In this document: positions 1 through 5,787 of the stretch, piece by piece
Position numbering within the stretch: position 1 is the stretch's first letter
Layout of the letters: each line of letters begins with the position of its first letter
Assembly (NCBI GenBank): GCA_002310155.1
Contig: DBYF01000004.1
Coordinates: forward strand, 10,002 to 17,061
Length of the DNA: 7,060 nt
Reading direction: 5' to 3'
DNA from: Mageeibacillus sp. UBA1193
Lineage (GTDB): Bacteria; Bacillota; Clostridia; Saccharofermentanales; Saccharofermentanaceae
The notes under the pieces: generated by a model
Told to the model about the DNA's origin: nothing
Seen by the model: only the letters and a program-made list of their open reading frames with translations
Database searches by the model: none
Translations under genes and position numbers: made by a program

Positions 1-444
1 AAGAAATCATTACAGTTTCTTGCCGTAGTTTTCGTGTGCGGAATTCTGTTGACTGTTATCAGTTATACAAATGCGGATAAATCCGTCGATACTGTCATGT
101 ATTCCATTTCAAGGTATTTAGGAATCTGTACGATCATTACGGCAGCCGTTTACGGATACTTTTTATACAGAAATATCAACAGGGCTGTGAATCGCATTAT
201 GATCGATCAGAATGCGATTTACATCAACAATGATCAGTTCGTTAATGACGGTACCTTGAAGGTTACTATCAGTACGTTTCTTCCTATTGGCGGACTTGCA
301 GATAATGTATATATGAAGGTAAGATCTTCCGCCGGGACCAGAAAATACTGGTTTGGCGTTAAAGGCGATGAGAAGGCAGATGCTGCCCGAGTGGCTGTGA
401 AAAACGCTCTGTCGGTCCTTTATCCAGAGATCCGTCTTTCGTGA
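1..444 (+). CDS. Small membrane protein of unknown function, 5' end cut by window edge
   Basis: The frame is open from base 1 to a TGA at 442-444, giving at least 147 residues; the true start is probably outside the window, although a GTG at 34 is a possible internal start. Two hydrophobic segments are visible, at about residues 4-21 and 37-55 of the visible part, followed by a basic stretch (YRNINRAVNR) and a soluble C-terminal domain of about 85 residues. That domain has alternating beta-like segments (AIYINNDQF, LKVTIS, VYMKVRSS, KYWFGVKG) and ends in a helix (ADAARVAVKNALSVLYPE). The order of two membrane helices followed by a small beta-rich domain resembles PH-like membrane proteins of Firmicutes, but I recognise no family motif, so the function is unknown. 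A terminator follows 36 nt after the stop, so it ends its transcription unit. Confidence 0.7.
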   Translation, partial: KKSLQFLAVVFVCGILLTVISYTNADKSVDTVMYSISRYLGICTIITAAVYGYFLYRNINRAVNRIMIDQNAIYINNDQFVNDGTLKVTISTFLPIGGLADNVYMKVRSSAGTRKYWFGVKGDEKADAARVAVKNALSVLYPEIRLS

Positions 445-480
445 TAAGTCCAATTTGCATAAGGATGAAATGAAATATAA

Positions 481-517
481 AACTCTCCGGCATCTTCAAT
501 TGCCGGAGAGTTTTTTT
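481..517 (+). terminator. Rho-independent terminator after the first gene
   Basis: A perfect 12-bp inverted repeat (481-492 with 501-512, GC-rich core CTCCGGCA/TGCCGGAG) closes an 8-nt loop and runs into a seven-T tract at 511-517. This is a textbook intrinsic terminator. It insulates the leader and transporter unit downstream from the gene upstream. Confidence 0.93.
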
Positions 518-530
518 ATACCAACGGACT

Positions 531-559
531 AATTCTGATGGTTTTAGTAATGCTATAAT
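531..559 (+). promoter_or_regulatory. Probable sigma-A promoter with extended -10 for the leader/MFS unit
   Basis: A perfect TATAAT lies at 554-559 with TG one base upstream (551-552), which forms the extended -10 consensus TGnTATAAT. The -35 region is poor: AATTCT at 531-536 sits at 17-bp spacing, which is tolerable with an extended -10. Transcription would start near 566, only about 50 bp after the preceding terminator and about 30 nt before the leader ORF. The -10 is seen directly; the start site is inferred. Confidence 0.7.
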
Positions 560-595
560 CCTCATGATAAGAGATTTATTCAGGAGGCTGCCGAT

Positions 596-634
596 ATGAA
601 ACGATGCGTTGCAGATGCTCCATGCAGAGCTTGA
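596..634 (+). CDS. Putative 12-residue leader peptide upstream of the MFS transporter
   Basis: The ORF ATG (596) to TGA (632-634) encodes MKRCVADAPCRA. It is preceded by AGGAGG at 582-587 with 8 nt spacing, the best Shine-Dalgarno in this part of the window, and it begins about 30 nt from the predicted transcription start. Its last codons (616-634) form the 5' arms of two stems that pair downstream (624-637 with 660-673; 616-622 with 696-702, the latter covering the transporter ribosome binding site). A short, well-initiated ORF overlapping an RNA structure upstream of an efflux gene is the arrangement of regulatory leader peptides for erm, cat and similar genes, where a drug-stalled ribosome opens the structure. 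I do not recognise this peptide sequence, so the role is inferred from position and structure. The two cysteines (Cys4, Cys10) are notable for so short a peptide. Confidence 0.6.
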   Translation: MKRCVADAPCRA

Positions 635-702
635 GGAGACTGTGTGGAGGATAAATGATTCCTCAAGCTTTGCTCTTGACCAATAATCTTGAATTTGGAG
701 CA
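616..702 (+). promoter_or_regulatory. Leader hairpin able to sequester the MFS ribosome binding site (candidate translational attenuator)
   Basis: The inner stem pairs 624-637 with 660-673: 14 consecutive pairs, one of them G-U. The outer stem pairs TGCTCCA (616-622) with TGGAGCA (696-702), which contains the GGAG Shine-Dalgarno (697-700) of the ATG at 709. The 5' arms of both stems lie within the leader ORF at 596-634, so a ribosome held near its end would disrupt them. No T-tract follows 673, so a transcription terminator is unlikely and control of translation is the better reading. The 22-nt apical loop holds a second GGAGG and the in-frame ATG at 655. The pairing is seen directly; the function is inferred. 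Confidence 0.55.
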
Positions 703-708
703 AAGGAA

Positions 709-1983
709 ATGAATAAGAAAAATATATTAAAAGACTTCTATATTCTTTGGAGCACACAGAGTCTGTCACAACTTGGAAGTGCGATCACAGCATATGCACT
801 GACGCTATGGCTCTATGATCAGACGGGATCTGCTCTGGGGACGGCAGCTCTTCGTATTTCTACTTATGCACCTTATGTTTTGATGAGCATTTTTGCAGGT
901 GCAATTTCAGATAAGTTCGATAAGAAGAGGACCATGCTCGTATGCGATCTTTTTGCGGCTCTTACGACAGTGACTGTTTTTATCCTTTATAGGACAGACA
1001 CGCTTTGTATCTGGCATCTTTATGCTATTAATGCTGCGTCAGGACTAATGAATACCGTTCAGCAGCCTGCTTCTGAAGTTGCAAATACAGTTCTTGTCCC
1101 GAAAGAATACTATCAGAAGACAAGTGGTCTTAATTCGCTGACGAGGTCTCTGATCACGATCGGAAATCCCTTGATCGCATCTGCTATATACGGATTTGCG
1201 GGTCTGGATGCCGCGATCGCTTTTGATCTATTTACATTCGCGGTAGCTTTTATCGCATTAGCTCTGTTCATCCATATCCCTGATACCGCTCAAAAAGAAA
1301 AAGAGGAAAGTGTTCTTAAACTGGCGAAAGAGGGACTGGTATTCCTGAAACAGACTCCGATGATCCTTTACGTGATCCTCTTTATGGCTGGCGTAAACTT
1401 TGTAGCCTCGGCGTTTGATGCAGTGCTCTATTCGCTTATTCTTCCGAATCCCCGTGGAGGAAACTATGTATACGGCATTGTGACATCTTGTGCGGGTATC
1501 GCTATGGTCGTCGGAAGTCTCATTGCGACGGTTATGCCGAAACCGAAAGACAGGGTAAGGGTCATCTATCTGTCGATGCTTTTTTCGCTGGGGACGGAGA
1601 ATTTCCTTCTGGCATTCTCCAGAAGTCCTGTGGTATGGTGTATCGCACAGATCCTCGGGTGGATATTCGTGCCTGTCATGAGCGCGAACCAGAATGTGAT
1701 CATGAAGAATACGATACCTACGAATCTGCAGGGAAGAGTATATGCCTGCAGAAATACGCTTCAGTTCTTTACCATTCCGATCGGCCTTGCGTTTGGAGGC
1801 TTCATGGTAGATCACGTCTGCGAACCGTTCATGTCCGGAAAGACCGGTTTGTATGAAACTCTTTTCGGGACAGGAAAGAGCTCGGGTGCTGCCCTTATGA
1901 TGCTGATCCTCGGAGTCATGGGTACGGTTATGTGCCTGATCTTCGGACTCAAACTGAAAAAGTATAAGTATCAGGATCAGTAA
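709..1983 (+). CDS. MFS transporter, DHA3 / macrolide-efflux-like (MFS_3) family
   Basis: A 424-residue polytopic inner-membrane protein of the normal length for a 12-helix major facilitator. MFS motif A is clear after the second helix (GAISDKFDKKRT, residues 64-75). Other features typical of the MFS_3/MefA-like group are QQPASEVAN around residues 118-126 in the helix-4 region, a charged central loop (about residues 200-222, QKEKEESVLKLAKEG) and TNLQGRVYACRNT around 338-350. Such proteins export macrolides or other hydrophobic compounds by proton antiport; the substrate here cannot be told. I prefer the ATG at 709 (GGAG at 697-700, 8 nt spacing; product starts MNKKNILKDF) because the family usually begins shortly before helix 1. 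An in-frame ATG at 655 with GGAGG only 4 nt upstream would add 18 residues. The gene stands alone between two terminators, behind its own promoter and a leader structure that suggests inducible expression. Confidence 0.88.
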   Translation: MNKKNILKDFYILWSTQSLSQLGSAITAYALTLWLYDQTGSALGTAALRISTYAPYVLMSIFAGAISDKFDKKRTMLVCDLFAALTTVTVFILYRTDTLCIWHLYAINAASGLMNTVQQPASEVANTVLVPKEYYQKTSGLNSLTRSLITIGNPLIASAIYGFAGLDAAIAFDLFTFAVAFIALALFIHIPDTAQKEKEESVLKLAKEGLVFLKQTPMILYVILFMAGVNFVASAFDAVLYSLILPNPRGGNYVYGIVTSCAGIAMVVGSLIATVMPKPKDRVRVIYLSMLFSLGTENFLLAFSRSPVVWCIAQILGWIFVPVMSANQNVIMKNTIPTNLQGRVYACRNTLQFFTIPIGLAFGGFMVDHVCEPFMSGKTGLYETLFGTGKSSGAALMMLILGVMGTVMCLIFGLKLKKYKYQDQ

Positions 1984-2015
1984 ACTAAGGAATGCTTTCT
2001 GCCGGATACATTTGA

Positions 2016-2073
2016 GTAAAAAGAAATCTCTCATGCGACATCTCAATGAGTCACATGAGAGATTATCTTTTAC
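2016..2073. terminator. Bidirectional terminator between convergent MFS and aspartate kinase genes
   Basis: An 11-bp perfect stem (AATCTCTCATG at 2025-2035 with 2054-2064) is flanked by a second 6-bp stem (GTAAAA at 2016-2021 with TTTTAC at 2068-2073). Reading minus, the inner stem is followed by a strong T-rich tract (TTTCTTTTTAC). Reading plus, it is followed by ATCTTTTACTTGTTTCTTT, which is less perfect. It sits just beyond the stop codons of both genes, so it probably ends both transcripts. The 18-nt loop is larger than usual. Confidence 0.7.
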
Positions 2074-2089
2074 TTGTTTCTTTACCGGA

Positions 2090-3439
2090 TCAGCCAAAGA
2101 ACTCTTTGTAGAGTGTTCTTACCGCGTAAGAGCAGTACTCTTCGCGTACACCGAACATGACGGAGATCTCGGAAGCACCCTGGTTGATGAGTTCGAGGTT
2201 GATACCTGCTTTGGAAAGAGCGGTTGCGGCTCTTGCTGTGGTACCAACGGTGTTTGCCATCGCTTCACCGACGATCATAACGATTGCGAGATCACGGTTA
2301 ACGGAGATATTGTCGACGTTGAGCTCGAGACTGATGCGCTGTACGATCCTGCGTTCCTTCTCAGGAGTAAAGTCAGCAGCTCTCAGGATGATGGAGACTG
2401 AATCGATTCCGGAAGGCATATGCTCGATGGAAAGACCTTCGTCAGCGATGATACCGAGTACCTTAACGAGGAAACCGACTTCACGGTTCATCAGGTACTT
2501 GCTCATATTGAGTGCGCAGAAACCCTTTTCGCCGGCGATACCTGTAACGAGTGAATCGTAATGGGTACGCTTACTGACGATCATGGTGCCCTTACCGGAC
2601 GGGTTGTTGGTATTCTTGATGTTTACCGGAATACCGCGTACGAATGCAGGGTAGAGAGCTTCTTCATGAAGTACCTGGAATCCTGCATAAGCAAGCTCGC
2701 GCATTTCGTCATAAGTGATCTCGGTGACCGGGAACGGATCCTTAACGAGATTCGGGTTAACTGCAAATACGTTATCTACGTCTGTCCAGTTCTCGTAAAC
2801 GGAAGCGTGAAGCGCTGCAGCGAGGATCGCACCGGTGATATCGGAACCGCCACGGGAGAAGGTGATGATCTCGCCTTCCTTCGAGTAACCGAAGAAACCC
2901 GGGAATACGCAGAGCTCACGGAGCTGAGCGAGGTCAGCAAGATTATCGTAGGACTCAGGAAGTACCTTAACGTGACCGCCGACTTCAGTCTCAAGAAGGA
3001 GACCGGCTACCTTCGGATTGCAGTATGTAGCTTTGTGACCTGTCTTCGTAAGGTAAGTCGCAACGAGACGGGCGCAGCTGTCCTCGCCAAGTGCTTTTGT
3101 AGCATCCATAAAGAGGGAAGCGTCCTTTACCGGCTGGCTTGTTGATTCTTCGATGCTCTCCTTGATGGATTCCATGCATTCCGGGATATCGAGCTCATCG
3201 CAGATGGAAGAGAAACGGTCGAGAACTGCCTTAAGTTCCTTCTCGCCGGACTGGCCGGAGATCTTCGCGTTAGCGAGCGCGATAAGAAGGTCCGTTACCT
3301 TGATATCGGATGAGAAACGCTTACCGGGAGCGGATACGACGATGACACGTCTATCCGGATCGCTTAAAAGAATATCGCAGACCTTCTTGATCTGAGTGGC
3401 GTCTGCACAGGATGAACCACCGAACTTAGTTACTTTCAT
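2090..3439 (-). CDS. yclM: Aspartate kinase (aspartokinase III, YclM/ThrD type)
   Basis: This 449-residue cytoplasmic enzyme phosphorylates L-aspartate to aspartyl-4-phosphate, the first step to lysine, threonine and methionine. Kinase motifs are present: KFGGSS at 5-10, SAPGKR at 36-41, FSRGGSDITG at 194-203, ENWTDVDNVFAVNP at 216-229 and YAGFQVLHEEALYPA at 251-265. Two ACT-type regulatory segments follow at about 318-375 (MNREVGFLVKVLGI, MPSGIDSVSIIL) and 385-445 (MIVGEAMANTVGTTARAATAL, INQGASEISVMFGV), so feedback control by an end-product amino acid is expected; which one cannot be told. Length and motifs match Bacillus subtilis YclM closely, including the VNP variant of the usual DPR. 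The gene is alone and convergent with the MFS gene. No lysine riboswitch or T-box fits in the 146-nt upstream gap. The only usable start is the ATG at 3439, since an in-frame TAA precedes it and no other start codon lies between; the ribosome binding site is oddly distant. Confidence 0.96.
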   Translation of the reverse strand: MKVTKFGGSSCADATQIKKVCDILLSDPDRRVIVVSAPGKRFSSDIKVTDLLIALANAKISGQSGEKELKAVLDRFSSICDELDIPECMESIKESIEESTSQPVKDASLFMDATKALGEDSCARLVATYLTKTGHKATYCNPKVAGLLLETEVGGHVKVLPESYDNLADLAQLRELCVFPGFFGYSKEGEIITFSRGGSDITGAILAAALHASVYENWTDVDNVFAVNPNLVKDPFPVTEITYDEMRELAYAGFQVLHEEALYPAFVRGIPVNIKNTNNPSGKGTMIVSKRTHYDSLVTGIAGEKGFCALNMSKYLMNREVGFLVKVLGIIADEGLSIEHMPSGIDSVSIILRAADFTPEKERRIVQRISLELNVDNISVNRDLAIVMIVGEAMANTVGTTARAATALSKAGINLELINQGASEISVMFGVREEYCSYAVRTLYKEFFG

Positions 3440-3470
3440 ATATGCTTCAGGAGATTTCCTGATCCTCCTT
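3440..3470 (-). promoter_or_regulatory. Distant Shine-Dalgarno with intervening hairpin before the aspartate kinase start
   Basis: On the minus strand AAGGAGG (plus 3464-3470) lies 24 nt before the ATG, far beyond the usual 5-10 nt. A 6-bp hairpin, TCAGGA/TCCTGA with a 4-nt loop (plus 3447-3462), fills 16 of those bases, so when folded the effective spacing is 8 nt. The segment TCTCCT within this element could instead pair with AGGAGG itself (six pairs, one G-U) and hide it, so two exclusive folds are possible. No good alternative Shine-Dalgarno is seen nearer to the ATG. Pairing is seen directly; a regulatory role is inferred. Confidence 0.5.
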
Positions 3471-3484
3471 TATAATCTCAAGTC

Positions 3485-3514
3485 ATTATATAGTTATATA
3501 AGTGCTTTTCGCAA
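3485..3514 (-). promoter_or_regulatory. Probable promoter for the aspartate kinase gene
   Basis: Reading minus, a perfect TATAAT (plus 3485-3490) is preceded at 18 bp by TTGCGA (plus 3509-3514), which matches four of six bases of the -35 consensus. Transcription would start near 3478, just before the AAGGAGG at 3470-3464, giving a 5' leader of only about 40 nt. Confidence 0.5.
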
Positions 3515-3529
3515 GAGAAAGACCTAAGG

Positions 3530-3558
3530 TTGCGCATTTTCACCATGATTGGTATCCT
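3530..3558 (+). promoter_or_regulatory. Possible promoter for the YqeG-like gene
   Basis: TTGCGC (3530-3535) and TATCCT (3553-3558) are spaced by 17 bp and lie 27 nt before the ATG at 3586. Each box is only a partial consensus match. Its -35 faces the -35 of the divergent aspartate kinase promoter across 15 bp, with CGCAA/TTGCG mirrored. Confidence 0.3.
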
Positions 3559-3585
3559 ACTGATGTCAATTAGTGAGGTTTTTGC

Positions 3586-4077
3586 ATGAAGAATATATTT
3601 CGTCCGGCTATGTGTGCCAAGAAAGTCAGCGAGATCGATTTCCCTTCGCTCTATGGAAAGGGATACCGCTATGCGCTTCTGGACTTTGATAATACACTGG
3701 CGCCGGATCATTGCACAGAACCTGTTGACTATTCTTATGAGATGGTAGAGAAGATGCAGAAAGAAGGCTTCTCGCTCTGCCTCGTATCCAATGCGAAATC
3801 CGAGCGCTCGAAGAAGATCGCCGAGATGCTGAACATTCCCTGTGTTTCTTATGCGAATAAGCCGGGTACTTCCGGTGTGTTTAAAGCGATGGATCTGATC
3901 GGAGCCGGAAAAGAGAATACGATCATGATCGGTGACCAGCTGTTTACCGATATTGCAGCGGCGAATAAGGCCGGGATCTACAGTATTTTCGTGGAACGCT
4001 ATGCTAAGAAAGAAGTGTTCTACGTTGTCCTGAAGAGATTCCCCGAGTGGATCATCCGAAAGGTGTGCCGTTTCTGA
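3586..4077 (+). CDS. yqeG: YqeG-family HAD IIIA-type phosphatase
   Basis: A 163-residue cytoplasmic HAD-superfamily phosphatase. All four HAD motifs are visible: motif I DFDNTLAP at 33-40 (nucleophile Asp33, acid/base Asp35), motif II SNA at 68-70, motif III Lys92 in NKPG, and motif IV GDQLFTD at 116-122. The N-terminal pattern F-RP-M-A-KV-EID-LY-KGYR-ALLDFDNTL and the short cap-less form are typical of YqeG, which is related to phosphatidylglycerophosphate phosphatases of the yeast Gep4 type. The natural substrate in bacteria is not settled, so a phospholipid role is only a possibility. The start is supported by GAGG at 3575-3578 with 7 nt spacing. It is divergent from the aspartate kinase and lies 181 nt before efp, which has its own promoter; no convincing terminator separates the two, so read-through is possible. 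Confidence 0.9.
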   Translation: MKNIFRPAMCAKKVSEIDFPSLYGKGYRYALLDFDNTLAPDHCTEPVDYSYEMVEKMQKEGFSLCLVSNAKSERSKKIAEMLNIPCVSYANKPGTSGVFKAMDLIGAGKENTIMIGDQLFTDIAAANKAGIYSIFVERYAKKEVFYVVLKRFPEWIIRKVCRF

Positions 4078-4091
4078 ACCTCTGACGGAAG

Positions 4092-4113
4092 TGCTTTTCA
4101 ATCGTTAAAAGCA
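4092..4113. other. Weak 7-bp hairpin after the yqeG-like gene
   Basis: TGCTTTT (4092-4098) pairs with AAAAGCA (4107-4113) around an 8-nt loop, 15 nt after the stop codon. No T-tract follows on either strand, so it is not a standard intrinsic terminator; it could protect a 3' end or be chance. Confidence 0.25.
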
Positions 4114-4181
4114 TCTGAAAACGCTGGTATTTGTGGAAAATAGATAAATTTGATGATTTGCCTTTCTTTTTACTTGCGGAT

Positions 4182-4210
4182 TTGCAGATGTTCATATAAA
4201 CTGTTATAAC
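4182..4210 (+). promoter_or_regulatory. Probable promoter for the efp operon
   Basis: TATAAC (4205-4210) with TG at 4202-4203 forms an extended -10 (TGnTATAAC); TTGCAG (4182-4187) lies 17 bp upstream as a weak -35. Transcription would begin near 4217, leaving an AT-rich leader of about 42 nt. That leader contains the near-palindrome AACAAA-T-TTTGTT at 4225-4237, of unknown meaning. Confidence 0.5.
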
Positions 4211-4258
4211 GTAATAAAATGGATAACAAATTTTGTTGTATATTTCGGAGGAATATTT

Positions 4259-4816
4259 ATGATTAGCGCTGGTGATTTTAGAAACGGTATGTGCTTTGAG
4301 ATGGACGGTCAGGTTTTCCAGGTTGTGGAATTCCAGCATGTAAAGCCTGGTAAGGGTGCCGCTTTTGTACGTACAAAATATAAGAATGTAAAGACAGGTT
4401 CTGTTGTTGAGCGCAGCTTCAACCCGAACGAAAAGTTCGAGCAGGCTCAGCTGGAGAGAAACGACATGCAGTACATCTACGCTGATGGTGATCTCTATTA
4501 CTTCATGGACCAGGAAACATATGAGCAGCGTCCGATCGCTAAGGAGAACATCGGTGAGAACATCCGCTTCCTTAAGGAAGAGATGATCTGTAAGGTCCTT
4601 TCTTACAAGGGCGAGATCTTCGGTGTTGAGCTTCCGATCGTTGTTGAGCTCGAGATCACAGAGTGCGAGCCTGGTGTTCGTGGTGATACGACAAACAACG
4701 CTACTAAGATCGCTACTCTGGAGACAGGCGCTACAGTTAAGGTTCCGCTCTTCGTTAACCAGAATGAGGTTATCCGCGTAGATACACGTACAGGTGAATA
4801 TCTGGAGCGTGCATAA
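4259..4816 (+). CDS. efp: Elongation factor P
   Basis: A 185-residue protein, the normal EF-P length, which binds between the ribosomal P and E sites and relieves stalling at polyproline stretches. The N-terminal KOW-like domain (about 1-63) carries the loop HVKPGKGAAF with Pro30, Gly31, Lys32 and Gly33; Lys32 is the position that carries a modification in many bacteria (in B. subtilis, 5-aminopentanol on the equivalent lysine). OB domains follow, and the C-terminal signature at about 141-185 (GDTTNNATKIATLETGATVKVPLFV, then VDTRTGEYLERA) is complete. GGAGG at 4247-4251 with 7 nt spacing fixes the start. No known EF-P modification gene is in the window. It is the first gene of a run reaching xseA. 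Confidence 0.98.
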   Translation: MISAGDFRNGMCFEMDGQVFQVVEFQHVKPGKGAAFVRTKYKNVKTGSVVERSFNPNEKFEQAQLERNDMQYIYADGDLYYFMDQETYEQRPIAKENIGENIRFLKEEMICKVLSYKGEIFGVELPIVVELEITECEPGVRGDTTNNATKIATLETGATVKVPLFVNQNEVIRVDTRTGEYLERA

Positions 4817-4855
4817 TCACACGTTCTGATCATTCTTCGAGAGGGAATTCACAAT

Positions 4856-5236
4856 ATGGGTGAGAATCTCGTATCGGAATCAATTAAAGGCGAACGCTCG
4901 ATGTCGCAGGGCTTTGTTGCACAGTATGCAGCAGAAGCCGCCCTGCGTGCAGAGGGCGTTGCTCGTCTTACGGCCTCTGTTCCTGTAGTTCTTAAGGAAT
5001 CCCTGGGATTCGTTCATGAGGGAAAGGGAGTAAGAGTCGAGTTTTCCGAGAATGAAGAGGGTTTCGTATCCGTTACGGTCTATCCGGTCGTCTATTATGG
5101 TATGATTATTCCAGAGGTGGCCTGGTCGATCCAGGAACGTGTTAAGGAAGACGTCGAGAAATATACAGGACTTGTGGTCGAATCCGTCAATGTCCATGTT
5201 TGCGGCGTGGTGTTAAGGGAGGAAAAGAATTCATGA
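4856..5236 (+). CDS. Asp23/Gls24-family envelope stress protein (DUF322)
   Basis: A 126-residue soluble protein. The Asp23 pattern covers about residues 18-118: an N-terminal helix (GFVAQYAAEAALRAEGVARL), then strands (GVRVEFSENEEGFVSVTVYPVVYYG), then IIPEVAWSIQERVKEDVEKYTGLVVESVNVHVCGVVL. Proteins of this family are abundant and, in Staphylococcus, Asp23 is tethered to the membrane by AmaP; the molecular role is linked to cell-envelope stress. Its place before nusB matches B. subtilis yqhY, another member of the family. The start at 4856 has GAGGGA 9 nt upstream; the ATG at 4901 has no comparable site. It starts 39 nt after efp with no terminator between, and its stop overlaps the start of the next gene (ATGA), so it is probably co-transcribed with both. 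Confidence 0.9.
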   Translation: MGENLVSESIKGERSMSQGFVAQYAAEAALRAEGVARLTASVPVVLKESLGFVHEGKGVRVEFSENEEGFVSVTVYPVVYYGMIIPEVAWSIQERVKEDVEKYTGLVVESVNVHVCGVVLREEKNS

Positions 5237-5784
5237 ACCGACTTATTCGTTTTGTTCTGATCGTTTATTCGACGATCCTTGCGATTTTGTCTCTGCTTCT
5301 TCTTTACGCACTGGCAGATGACGGTATCTTCGCTGATCTCCTTTCTCCGCTGTCTAATATCGTTACGGATCCCGTGAAGAAGTACATCTATCTCGCTGTG
5401 CTCCTTCTGATACTTATTTCCTGTGTAGTTACTGTTACATACTGCCTCCTGAACGGCAGACTCAGTAAGACACGTATCCGCCAGACGGATATCGGTTTTG
5501 TTGAGATCGGTGTTGACGCGATCGAGAGTATTGCTTTGAACTCCGCAAAGAGTGCTCAGGTCGGCATCAAGGCTGCACGCGCAAGAGTGCTTTCCGCGAA
5601 GAATAATGCGATCCGCGTATATATGAGCGCGGTCCTGTATTCCAATGTTGAAGTTCCGTCTACGATGGGTAAGATCCAGGAACGTATCAAGAAAGATATC
5701 GAGCGTTATACCGGTATCACGGTAGCCAGTGTTTCCATTAAGGTCAGCCGTGTTGAGCCTGTAGTTGCGAAGGTGGAACGTTAA
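5233..5784 (+). CDS. amaP: AmaP-like membrane anchor of Asp23
   Basis: A 183-residue protein with two membrane helices (about 4-28 and 50-73) and a cytoplasmic C-terminal domain (about 85-173) that resembles Asp23 itself: IQERIKKDIERYTGITVASVSIKV mirrors the corresponding part of the gene upstream. This layout is that of the alkaline shock response membrane anchor AmaP, which holds Asp23 at the membrane. The ATG at 5233 is chosen because GGAGG at 5218-5222 lies 10 nt upstream and the start overlaps the stop of the asp23 gene (ATGA); a TTG at 5200 would add 11 residues and bury the ribosome binding site. It is followed after 3 nt by the DUF2273 gene. The assignment rests on architecture and neighbours. 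Confidence 0.85.
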   Translation: MNRLIRFVLIVYSTILAILSLLLLYALADDGIFADLLSPLSNIVTDPVKKYIYLAVLLLILISCVVTVTYCLLNGRLSKTRIRQTDIGFVEIGVDAIESIALNSAKSAQVGIKAARARVLSAKNNAIRVYMSAVLYSNVEVPSTMGKIQERIKKDIERYTGITVASVSIKVSRVEPVVAKVER

Positions 5785-5787
5785 TTC

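Noticed and set aside
624..673. Transcription terminator before the MFS gene
   Set aside because: The stem is strong, but it is followed by TCTTGACC rather than a T-tract, so control of translation fits better.
1258..2097. Minus-strand open frame (about 279 codons) antisense to the MFS gene
   Set aside because: The product is highly charged and low in pattern, and the plus strand encodes a clear 12-helix transporter; it also runs across the terminator.
3440..3585. Lysine riboswitch or T-box before aspartate kinase
   Set aside because: The gap is 146 nt, the likely transcript leader only about 40 nt, and neither the conserved riboswitch core nor a T-box sequence with terminator is present.
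3478..4101. Minus-strand open frame (about 207 codons) opposite the yqeG-like gene
   Set aside because: It covers the divergent promoter region and is opposite a gene with all four HAD motifs. No ribosome binding site or family similarity was seen.
4092..4113. Terminator of the yqeG-like gene
   Set aside because: The 7-bp AT-rich stem has no T-run after it on either strand.
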